Shown: one piece after another, positions 1 through 32,400 of the stretch
How the letters are laid out: each line of letters opens with the position of its first letter
Numbering within the stretch: the stretch's first letter is position 1
Source: Siniperca chuatsi
Taxonomy: Eukaryota > Chordata > Actinopteri > Centrarchiformes > Sinipercidae
Assembly (NCBI RefSeq): GCF_020085105.1
Contig: NC_058056.1
Location: 12,398,929 to 12,462,928 of the forward strand
Direction: 5' to 3'
Length of the DNA: 64,000 bases
Program-made: the position numbers and the translations under genes
Notes under the pieces: model-generated
Told to the model about the DNA's origin: nothing
The model's input: the letters and a program-made list of their open reading frames with translations, nothing else
Databases searched by the model: none

Positions 1-133
1 TGGTGAACTGCTAAACATCAGCATGTTAGCATTGATAAAGATCTAAATGTTAATGTTGTCATTAAGAGCATGTTAGCATGCTGAAATTTGAATTTAGCTC
101 AAAGCTGTGCCTCACAGGGGCACTGGCATGGCT

Positions 134-370
134 GTGGTATTCAGATCTTGTACTTAAGTAAAAGTAGCAATACCACAGTGTAGAAATGCTCTGTTACAAG
201 CAAAAGTCATGCATTTAATTTTAGTACAAAAGTATTAGCATCAGAATACACTTAAAGTACCAAAAGTAAAAGTACTCATTATGCAGAATAGCCCATTTCA
301 GAATAATATACATTATATTACTGGATTATATTTACTGATGTATTAATGTGTACATCACTTTAATGATGAA
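134..370. repeat. Interspersed teleost repeat, copy 1
   Basis: Contains CAGATCTTGTACTTAAGTAA, then GTACTCATTATGCAGAATAG, an A/T-rich short element. A second copy with the same order of blocks is at about 22,384-22,720. Bases 1-110 before it are a different TAGCATG/GTTAGCA-rich element related to the one at 47,940-48,370. This pair fills the window's left edge, downstream of eif2ak4 exon 38. Confidence 0.6.
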
Positions 371-512
371 GCTGGTAAAGGTGGGGCTTTTTATTTTATT
401 TTAACTACTTTATATACTTTATCTGCTGGGTAGCTTGTTTTGCTTTGACGATAACAACACAAGGAATTCAACAGTACAGGACTACACAAGCGTGCAAAGG
501 CCCCCAACGCAC

Positions 513-20205
<19,693 letters not shown>

Positions 20206-20490
20206 TCTTCTGCCTCAACTACATGGCAGTCCTCCTGTCGCGTCACACTCACAGCCGTTAGACAGAAGGAGGAAGAGAGTCCGCTCAGACGCTACACTCA
20301 CCGCCGACCTCCGCTCCTCCTCCGTCACTTTGTAAACTCAAACTTTAGCAGAGAGTCGCCTCACTGTCATTAACTACTCGGTAAAACGCTAACTTATCAC
20401 ACAGACGACCACAACAACGCTTAAACTGGCGCATGGTTGTTGCAAACTGCGTAAGCTGCGTCTCAGGTGAAACGTCATCACGTTGCTTTT
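20206..20490 (-). promoter_or_regulatory. eif2ak4: eif2ak4 5' leader and proximal promoter
   Basis: The 285 bases upstream of the ATG are GC-richer than the flanks and hold several CG dinucleotides, as expected for a housekeeping promoter. No TATA box is obvious. Read on the minus strand, 20,471-20,482 gives CGTGATGACGTT, a CRE/ATF-like site. The transcription start is not fixed by the sequence; the leader is probably between 20,206 and about 20,400. Confidence 0.5.
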
Positions 20491-20559
20491 TCAAAAATGG
20501 CCTCTAGAGGGCAGTAATTACATGGATGTACGATTAATTACCATAAATTATCCTAAACG

Positions 20560-22345
20560 TATTCTTCTTTTTGAGTTTAACGGCGGTTGGCAACCAGCGT
20601 TTTAGGTGCATTACCGCCACCTTCTGCTTCGGAGAGGGGACCAGAGATTAAATCCTAACCATTAGTCCAGTTTGTTTGATGAAATCAAAGAAAGTTTTAC
20701 TATCTGCTCCTCTTGACAGGTTCATTAATGTTTTTATATTGAAATTCTGAATTCCAGCCCTCCTCAGAGCCTCCTGTATACGTTGTCTTTCTTGCTGATA
20801 CTTATTACATTCCATGTACAACCAACTCCTCAACCTGACATTGTTCACATAAACCAGTTGGGTGCTTTCCTATTATCTTTAGTGCGCCATTTAGATTGGA
20901 GTGACCAAGTCTTATTCTATTGAAAGTGACCTCTTCTTTTCTTGACCTGCCCATGTTTTTAAATGATGAATTGACTTTGCTATTAAAATTATACAGAAAT
21001 CTTCCTCTTATTTCAGTGTTCCACTACTCTTGCCACTCTTCTACTGCCCTATTCCAAACTATTCTCTGGATTGAAATACCTTTTTGAATGAGTCTGGAAT
21101 GTACCTGTAACACTTGGAATAAAATATCTTGTCAGCTGGAACTGACAAGACATGTTCCTGTTTTATTTCCCTCTACCAAATGCATAGCCAAGAGTACTGC
21201 CAGCACCTCCAATGAGTACACTCCCAGATAGTTGTACGCTTTACTGTGGTAACTTTCTTTTCTGGAACTGAAAAAGCTGCTGCAGTCGTCTGATATTCTG
21301 GATCTTTTGAACAATCTGTATAAATGTGTACATACTGGGAGTAGTGCTCTCTTACATGAACTGAGAAAGCTGTTAACAGATCAACTTTCCCTCTCTCTGA
21401 CTTCCTCAGCTCTAGCAGATACATATCTGTCAGTGGGGTCGAGTATGTCCATGGCTCAGCCTCTGGAATAACAACTGTTTAAATGAATAACTCCCAAGTG
21501 CTCTACACATCTATTCCCAACCCACCAAAAGCTTGCTCTTTGTCCTCTGCCTTGTTCCCAGCATTCCTGCAGTACCACTTTAGAGGGATGATGTTCTCTG
21601 TGTCCTTTAAGGAACTGGCCCAGTAGTTAGTCATTGATTGCTTACTTCTAATTTCTAGTTGCATCTCTCCCACCAGGACTTGCAGGGCTGGGCTGGGGGT
21701 CGACTTTACTGCTCCACAGCACTGTCTTAGAGCTTGTGCTTGTATCTTATCAAGCTTTCCCAACAATGTTTTGGAGGCTGAACCATAGACTACCATAATC
21801 AAACACAGACCCATCCATTGCTACATATACTGTTTTTAATGAAGAGGACTTTTATTAATAATTAATTTAATTTCAATCCCCACTTCAATCCCCACAAGAT
21901 ATTCCTTCCTCTTTTCCATAATGCCCCATCTGGTTCTACTTTGGAAAAAATGTCATTAAGCACAATTGAGAAGATTCATGGACTTATTACACTCCCTTGT
22001 AGGGTCCCATTTTCCACTACAAATTGTCTTTTTTTTCTTTTTACCAATTCTTACTTGGATAGTTCTCTCTACCATCTTCAGCTTTATCAGAAGTCCATCA
22101 TATCATATGCTTTTTCAGTGTCAAAAAACACTGCTATAACTGACTCTTTATTAATCTGTGCTTTTCTCATCTAATTTTCTGAACAAATCATACAATCCAG
22201 GGTTCCTCTTCCCTTCCTAAACCCACTTTGATATTTGGTCATTATTCCTCTCTTTTCTATAAAATGTGTCCATCTTTCAGTAACCATTCTCTCCATGATC
22301 TTACAGATATGCGATGTGAGGGCTATTAGTATTATCCTAAACTGA
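20560..22345 (-). mobile_element. Decayed LINE with reverse transcriptase and RNase H remnants
   Basis: Read on the minus strand, 22,100-22,340 encodes fragments such as YQSGFRKGRGTLD and VFFDTEKAYDMM, recognisable reverse transcriptase motifs. The 21,503-21,814 frame has KTLLGKLDKIQAQALRQCCG and the 21,173-21,424 frame has HVREHYSQYVHIYTDCSKD, an RNase H start. Stops and frame changes separate the parts, so it is dead. An RNase H domain after the RT suggests an I/Nimb-like clade. The 3' end near 20,560-20,640 reads GGTGCATTACCGCCACC on the plus strand. It lies just upstream of the eif2ak4 promoter. Confidence 0.8.
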
Positions 22346-22383
22346 TGCTGGGAAAGGTATGTGTTGGTATCTGAGAGTCATTC

Positions 22384-22720
22384 AGTGGTGGAAGAATTCA
22401 GATCCTTTCAGTAAAGTAAGAATTCTTCAATAGAAGAAAAAGTTATGTTATGAATATGTTAAAAGTATGAAAGTATTATTAGCAAAACCGTATCAAAAGT
22501 AGAAGTAGGCTACTCAATTCAGAAAAATGCCCCCTGCGAGTGTTCTACCATTACATATAATATTACATTATTACTAATGTATTAATGTGTAAGTAACATT
22601 TTATTGTTGTAGTTGGCCGAGATCAAGCTAATTTTAAGTATTTTACATACTGTTGTCTAGTTTCATGTATGAAAATGCATCATATTTTATAACTTCATCA
22701 TACCTATGTTTTGTATGAAA
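22384..22720. repeat. Interspersed teleost repeat, copy 2
   Basis: Same block order as the element at 134-370: AATTCAGATCCTTTCAGTAA, then an A/T-rich body with GTAAAAGT-like units, then TTACTAATGTATTAATGTGT. It abuts the upstream edge of the LINE remnant. Confidence 0.6.
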
Positions 22721-22729
22721 AATCTTAAT

Positions 22730-24170
22730 TTGTAATGCAACTATAGAGATAAATGTAGAGACCTGAAGACAGAAGACATTAACAACAGGCTGAGAAGTAC
22801 TCTTCATAGCTAATAAACAGTCCTAAATGGAGTTCCCCTATAAGCATTTGTAAAACACTCTCTATATATTACATTTTTATTTACAAAGCTTCAGAATGTA
22901 GGAGTGAATGCTGTCTCTCATTGTTGCTTGGTAGAAAAGTCTGATCATGAATCACATCTCCTTTATTCTTTTATCAAAACAATATTAATCCAATTTATGA
23001 AAGTCTTCTTTGGCATGCTAATAACTATGAGATGCTTCAGCTGCATCCAGCTCCTATCTGTGGGGAGGACAGCTATAAATAGGAAACCCCAGTATCTGGT
23101 GGGGCAGCCTGCAGCAGAAGAATGCTCCCACATGCCTCCAGCTGTGAAACTCACATATTGTACTGCTCTTTTACATCTGAGTCATTCTTCCTTACCTGAA
23201 TCAGTACATTTATTTTATCATTACAAATACATGAATGGTATTCCCTGAGATCGGACCATATGTATTATTTTCTTTGGGAATGATGTTGTATCAACAAATA
23301 ATCTGTCAAATGTTTGTATCATTCCTGCATAGATGAGAGTATTACCCCATAAGGTACAATGTACATGGAGGAAATATATGGGAAAGTGGGTGGCACAAAT
23401 ATGGACCTCCTCTTTGCAAACTCGCGGCTCTGGAACCTCAGTGGCTGCACATTACTGACTGCTGTTCACCATAACCCTACAAGGAGACAGCTGGGCCAAT
23501 CAGCTCAGAGCACTGACACCAGCAGTCCACTCAGACAGCCAGATGAGACACAGAGCCCGGCTGGCGTTACCATCAGCTGTTCCACACGTCGAGGAGGCTC
23601 AGCGCACATACCAGCAGCATGGTTCACAGACATATTCAATGTTTTCATCTCCTTAACAAGACACCAGTGACGCTGTCCTGACTCGGTCATCACAGTGGGC
23701 CTTCTAGGCTGTTATGAGTATAGTAAAACCTCTTAAGAGATATGACATATGTGTTCCTGCCTGGTGTAGAGAGGCACATTATGTATCAGAGTAACAGAAA
23801 ATACAGTATTTTAAAATTTAAAACTCTGATTGCATGATATTCACACTGTGTCTTGTTTTTAATATATACTTTCAGGGCTATAAAGAAATTATACTGCAAC
23901 AACCATGCAAGTGTGCATTGTTTTCAGGTATGAAGTTACATATTTCATAAAGTTCATGAAATAAAATTTCATCTTATAAATGCAGATTCTTCTGTATGTT
24001 CCTTTCAGAAATACAATTATATTAATGTTAATGTGATTGTCTTGTATTAAAAAAATAAACAGAATGGAGACAGATGCCTCTATAAGACCCCCCACACTTC
24101 CTTTTTGTTGAGACCTACCAATAATATTCCATTAATTATTGTCAGGCAAGTGACTTACATCCATGTATGT
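22730..24170. other. eif2ak4-actc1 intergenic region, no gene seen
   Basis: Between the two divergently transcribed genes. Plus-strand open frames at 22,904-23,248 and 23,359-23,670 have no family resemblance or splice context. The part at 23,400-23,650 is noticeably less A/T-rich than its surroundings and could hold a regulatory element, but nothing specific is visible. Confidence 0.6.
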
Positions 24171-24204
24171 AAAACACACTTTCCTGTGGCTTGTTGATTT
24201 TTGC

Positions 24205-24341
24205 TGGCAGCTCTTATTTGGACTTGTGTGAACCCTCAGCCCCGCCCCTGGTCCCTAGACCCAGTCTGGGTCCTATTTAAGGGGCTCTTCTCACCCTCAG
24301 CCTTTGTCCCAGTGGAAGCATCCGCCTACCAGTGCACCTTG
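24205..24341 (+). promoter_or_regulatory. actc1: actc1 promoter and non-coding exon 1
   Basis: A CArG-like SRF site TCTTATTTGG at 24,212-24,221 (one mismatch from consensus), a GC box CCCCGCCCCT at 24,240-24,249 and a TATA-like CTATTTAAG at 24,273-24,281 are arranged like muscle actin promoters. Transcription probably starts near 24,305. The untranslated first exon ends at 24,341 with the donor GTGAGTAC. The next exon probably begins near 25,408, so intron 1 is about 1.07 kb. I see nothing else in that intron. Confidence 0.75.
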
Positions 24342-25420
24342 GTGAGTACATTTCACAGCTTGTTTCTCTGAACCACTGTGGATATGTGTGATCTGATAAT
24401 GATATGTTTGAGCTGATGGTACTTAAATGACTGAATGGATGATGCAACTTCAGCTAACTAATGGTTTTCACAAGTTGTAATTGCTTGGTGAGTACAGTTA
24501 AAAATTGAGTTACTGGTTATGCTAGATTGATTGCCATGGGATGTTGAAATTAACATTATTAGGTGATGTGATTTTTTGTGATGAGGACACTCCATGGTGT
24601 TGAAGGTTTCGGTGGAAAAGCATAGACAGAACTATACATACAGTATCTCAAGCGTATTATATGGGAGTATTACTTAGATCAGTGCGCAAAAGCTGGGCAG
24701 AAGTTGGCCAAATTCACCTATGCACCAATGAATGAAGTTGGGGCAGTTGGGGCATGGAGCCATGTAGTAAAACAAAAAGTGTCACAGTGTGGGGACAGAT
24801 GGGTGCTGGCTTGGCAATCAGACAAGTTCTTTCGGACCTGAAATAGCAGGAGATCCATTTGTCACTTGTTTCACCCTGTTAAGCACAGCGGGGGTGCTGA
24901 GCTTAAAATAGATCACAGGTCTCTCTGATATGCCCCTTTTTGGTGCTATATCAGCAGCTCTGAAATGTCCCAGGAACAATCATTGTCGTGGAGATATGGT
25001 ATCAGTAGTTGTACAACAAGGTTAGCACCAAAATAGCATCCAAAGGCATGTGTAATTAGCTCTCTATACATAGCATGCATTGAGTGTGTTAGTGTTTGAA
25101 AGTGATAATACTTTTAGAGCAGCCATGAGATAGTGTTGGCAGGCCTTCAAATGCGCTCTGGATCACAGCTAATACGTATATTAATCATATGAGTGATTTA
25201 TTGATTATGTCAGTGACTTCTTCAAATATAGCAGGTCTAGTCACCTCACCACATTATCAGCCACTCTAGTGATAAAGTGTCTGTAATTGTTCAATTATAA
25301 CAGGCCCTCATGCTATGTATTCTATGATGGGCAGTTTAGACAGCTGCTCCTAACACCCAGCCTGAACCTTCTCTCCTTGTGTTTCTACCCCACCTCTCAA
25401 CTTTAAGACCACCCCAGTGA

Positions 25421-27590
<2,170 letters not shown>

Positions 27591-27663
27591 ACACACAACC
27601 AACCTCCTTTCGTCCATGCATTTGTACGTTGTCTCCTGTATATATATGTATATGTTCTATTGT

Positions 27664-27669
27664 AATAAA
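27664..27669 (+). promoter_or_regulatory. actc1: actc1 polyadenylation signal
   Basis: AATAAA 74 bases after the stop codon, followed by a T/G-rich stretch. It gives a short 3' UTR of about 100 nt, usual for sarcomeric actins. Confidence 0.85.
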
Positions 27670-27719
27670 GATAAGCCTTGTGAGAGTATCTGCTGTGCTG
27701 TTGATTGTGACTGACAGAA

Positions 27720-28800
27720 AATGTGCAACATGAGCAGGTGAAGGTTGGGTATAAATAAAAATGCAGGGACCTGCTCCAAGAAGATTTTTTTAATTATCTG
27801 AATAACTTTGCAGAGTAAAACACTGAACAAAGGTAAATGAAATGAAATTGGACCCTGTCCATTGGTTTCAAACATGCAGTCCACAGTCCTCATACCCAGG
27901 AAAAAGCAGTCACACAAGCATTAACATGTTAACATGTATTTAACTTCAGATCATCATCATAAACCGGGCAATACTTTGAGCAGCCGATAAACATTGATCA
28001 AGAAACTGTCTCATTATTACTTGAATCCAATAGAAAGCTACTGAGCAGGGAAATAGATGTTGGGACCTAAAGACACTTTGTCTTTAGATATTGCAAATTT
28101 TCAAAACTTTTGCTGTCTTACTTTCATTCTTCTCTAGGGTTAGATTTCTTTGTTTTGAGGATAAATATGGATAAATATAGAAAGATTAAATGAATACAGC
28201 CACTACAAATATGGGAAGTGAGGGCCTTGAAGAGGGCTCGAGTCTTGCCACAAATGAGACCATTTTGCAGATGAGTTTACACAACATGGCTTTCTTAAAA
28301 GCCAGGAATGAGGAACTTAGTGATGGCAGTCACCAGTGTGTTTTAGGTTGAACACAGTTATATCATTTATTGCTACACAGCATTTGATGTTGCAATCCAT
28401 TACAACATTTAATCTTTTGTTCCAAGTATCTTTGAGGATTGGCCCTGGTCATCTTACATTTGTCAGTCCTCTCATTCTGTTTTAAGTGATCTAACATGCT
28501 GAATATTGTTTTCAAAGGCACTATCTAATGGTGTACACAGAGGCTAAACATCATGTGCCATAAGTACACAAACAGCGTGAGGGAAAATTCAGCAGCTAAT
28601 AATTTGAACCTAATCAAATATAGGTGTTTGTCTGTTACAATGTATATAATATGATCGTCAAATGCGCAGTACAATTGCAGTTTTGTGCATTTTCCATTTT
28701 AAAGGTGCGACTAGTTTGAGTTACAGAGTCAACCGGTTGACAGGAAGCGTCCACTTGACTGTTCATCTGGCCAAACAGAAACCGCCCCGCCCAGTAAGGC
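27720..28800. other. actc1-arhgap11a intergenic region, no gene seen
   Basis: About 1.1 kb of mostly A/T-rich sequence with no coding potential that I can support and no recognisable repeat. Its right end becomes C/G-richer as the arhgap11a promoter begins. Confidence 0.65.
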
Positions 28801-28829
28801 TGCCCCGGGTAGTAAAACACACGCCCTAG

Positions 28830-29448
28830 AGAATGTTATTCGAACCGTTTCCAGCCAATCAGAGCGTAGAGCGTAGGGAGCGCCGCTGTTTGAATGCTCT
28901 GCGAAAACAGACAGCCTCGCAACCGATTTGTCGAGCTAATCATAGCACAATGCAGTTAGCTAGCTAACGAATTAAATATGTGTAATTCATACAGTTCGCC
29001 GTTTGAAACGAGGTAAACCGTAAGTTTAAGTAGTGTAACATCGAGAAGATATTTTGTTTTGTTTTTTTCGTACGAAGGTTGTTAATGAGTTAATGTGACT
29101 TGCTAACCTTAGCTAGCTAACTGCATTGCAACTGAAGCATGAAGCTAATGTTAGCCATTAGATAAGCGCTCCATATTGTAACGTTAGTCAAGTTGTTAAC
29201 ATCTCCTTGGGACTGAGTAACTTTGTAGCTCTTACTGTTGACGGTTGTGGAGAGCGTCTTGTGAGCAATTAAGATCCACGTGAGGATGAGTTAGCGTCAG
29301 AAGTCTGGAGAAAAGGTTTAAGTTAGAAAGACTCGGGGTCAGAACAGAACTAATACAACTGTGAATGTCAAGTTTATTTTGGTCCTGACAGATGAGAGTG
29401 AACGAATTGTTGCAAAGTTAATTTGAAAGTACAAGGAAGGAGTGTGAA
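28830..29448 (+). promoter_or_regulatory. arhgap11a: arhgap11a promoter and 5' leader (CCAAT + CHR)
   Basis: A CCAAT box (28,855-28,859) is followed about 30 bases later by TTTGAA (28,889-28,894), the cell-cycle genes homology region (CHR). A variant TTCGAA lies at 28,839-28,844. There is no TATA box, and the block is locally CG-rich. This layout is typical of genes switched on in G2/M by NF-Y and MuvB complexes, which fits ARHGAP11A expression in cycling cells. The transcription start is probably within 28,900-29,000; the rest is 5' UTR or an upstream intron. Confidence 0.6.
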
Positions 29449-32400
29449 ATGAAAGTCATGGAGAAAAATGTGATGCGTCTATTGGCTGTGCAACACCTGC
29501 GCACAGCGTATGGGATAAAGACAAAGAACTGGAACAAAAACAAAGCGGCCAGCTGTAAGTCAACAGCCAACAACTCGGTAAGTTTAAAGAAAACCAATTA
29601 GCAATGAATAGCACGATTTACTTGCGTTTCCTTTACAGTGACTCTGAAACTGGACTTGACAATCTGTACCACAAATCAACAAGTAGTATCAGTATCAGCC
29701 TTGGACGTAGTATTGTTTAGTCTATTGAATCAAATTAGCATGTTACTGAAAGCATGCCCCCACTGATGAGACCCATTTGTTCACAGGCCGTTGTCACCCA
29801 TGTCAGTCACTGCTGATACTTTGTTTGGATGGTCTCGTAATTATTCACACCATAAATTTCTTTACCAGCAATAGAAAGCCAAGTCTAACAAAACACAAAA
29901 GGACAATATTTTCTCATAAATCTTTATAGAGTTTATTGTTTTGATGTTTTTGGACATTTTGGCAGGGCAATTAAACCTCTACAGGATATGCCATACTGAA
30001 TTTAATGGAAGTTCATTTTAAAACTCTGAAAACCCTGTTTCTTCTTGTGTGCTTTACTCGTATGTGACTCACAGGAGTCACAAGGTATGTTGCAAGAGAT
30101 GTTGTGACTTTCCAAATGAACATTGAACTTCTGCTTTTGCAGGGAATGCCCTAAAATGCTCTAAGAGAAAACAAATGCCACAAACTTTAGCTCCGACTAT
30201 GTGAAGAAATCAAGAATTGAAATGAAGTAATTTTTCTACACTGAAAAACAGTGGACAGATTCAGATTGTTGAGGTTAAAAACCAACAAAGTGGTTGCTGC
30301 AGCTTTCATCATTGTTCTCTTAAACTTGCAGTGTTTGGCAGCCAGCCATCAAACTGACTGGTCAAAAGTCATAGAAACGTGTGGCAAGGACATTCTTGTC
30401 TTGTCACGGAGAACTCATTTTAAGCATTTTAATCAATATGGTATTTAAAAAAAAAAAAAAAAAAAATACAATGCGTCCAAGATTTTATACAGATTAATAC
30501 ATGATGCTCCTGATAGGTTATTTGAGTGAATTAACAGCTGATTTGTTTTTCTCATATTGTTTAGCTTTCTTGTTTAAAATTTAACATTGTAGAGTTGATG
30601 TCTTATTTTTGTATCTTATTTTTGATTGTTCCCCCAGACAAAGGTTTTCGGGGTATCTCTGGAGAACTTACCGTACTATAATATGGAATGTGGGAGTGTG
30701 CCAAGGCAAGTGGACATGCTCATTTACTTTTACTTGAGCTTAGAGTTGGCAAGTTATTTCTTGTCCCATCTTGTACATTTTGTACTAACGACATTTCAAT
30801 GCACTCTTAGCTTTCTGGTCGACGCATGTATGAAACTGCTGGCACATATCGACACAGAGGGCCTGTTCAGAAAATCAGGCTCTCTCATTCGCCTGAAAGC
30901 ACTGCGGGTGAGTGATGGCTGAAGTTGACCTTGCATTCACTGAGGGACCTTGACCCTGAGTATGGTCTAACACAACAGAGCTGTGTTAATTTCCGTCCAG
31001 GCAAAATTGGACGCGGGTGAGGAGTGCCTGTCCACTGCACTTTCCTGTGATGTGGCCGGTCTGGTGAAGCAGTTCTTCAGGGAGCTGCCAGAGCCTGCGC
31101 TGTCCACAGAGCTGCAGGAGGCCTTCCTCAAGGCCCAGCAACTCCCTACCGAGGAGGAGAGGACCTCTGCCACCATGCTGCTGTCTTGTGTACTACCCGA
31201 CAGAAACCTAACCGTCCTGCGTTACTTTTTTGACTTCCTCCACAATGTGTCTAAGAGGTGCCAGAATTATATTTAGTTGGATTATTACTTTGTTACATTT
31301 AACAACATTTTACCTTTGTCTTCATATATATATATATATTACTGCTATTTTTCTTTTTCTTTGCTTAATCGCAGGAGTGCAGAGAATAAGATGGATAGCA
31401 GTAACTTGTCTGTAATCTTGGCTCCCAACCTCCTTCACTTCGGAGACGGTACAGAGAAGATGAATGCCAACACTGAGAAACGCCTCAAGCTACAGGCAGC
31501 CATAGTACACTGCTTCATAGAGAATGCCCACAACTTTGGTACGACCTGATGCATCTTACCTGCAGGTCATCTGTGTGTCAGTCCACACTGTAGCTTTTTA
31601 GCACTAAACATTTGGCTGTGTCTGTGTGTTACAGGTGTGTTACCACAGTTTCTTCTAGAGAAAGTTCCAGCCATGATGGGCTGTGAGGCGGGGGTTCTGT
31701 CCCCTACACACGATGAACTTGAGGAGCTTGATTTAAACTCAGGGATGAAGAAGAGACACAGACGCAGCTTTGGATGTAAGACTAAATCATCAGAGGTTTA
31801 TTTATTTGGTGAAAGCTGCAATATGCAAAGATATAAATCAAATCTCGAATTTGCCAGATAAATTCCAGTTGCACTGGTGCAACCACACTGGAAATATTTA
31901 GTGATTTTAGACCTATTCATGTAAAATGAAACCCTGTATTGCTGTAACTGTAAATTAATCATCTTATTTTGAAGCAGCTTTAGTCTGGACTGTTTATATG
32001 ATTCGGTTTGTCTCATATTTCAGATATGGTCAGTGGTGCTCTGAATAAGATAAAAACTAATAGAACTCCCACAAATGCCACCCAGTCAGACAGTCTCGGT
32101 AGGTACTGTGGTCAGATGAGATAATGTTGCCTGTCATGTAGCATGATGATACTGGAGCAATCCATCTGCTGTGCGCATGAATCGAAAAGCTATCTGTCTT
32201 CTGGTGCGCTTCAAATGAAATTGGCTCACATTTGTATTGATAATGAATAATAAGTAATTTGAATGACTTGAAATTATGCATTGTTTCAAATGTCTTGGCT
32301 TTTGTTTTCTTTGCCTGTCTGCCTGTCATTTGCATGGATCATCTTCAACACATTTCAGTGAAGACCTGCTTATTCTTCTCAGTTCTTTGGCTCAGAATCA

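Noticed and set aside
1-506. Terminal eif2ak4 exon
   Set aside because: Searched the minus strand for the conserved C-terminal tail after the exon 38 donor; only interspersed repeats are present, so the exon is off the window.
22904-23670. Two plus-strand frames of about 100 codons upstream of actc1
   Set aside because: Protein composition is not convincing and no exon signals join them.
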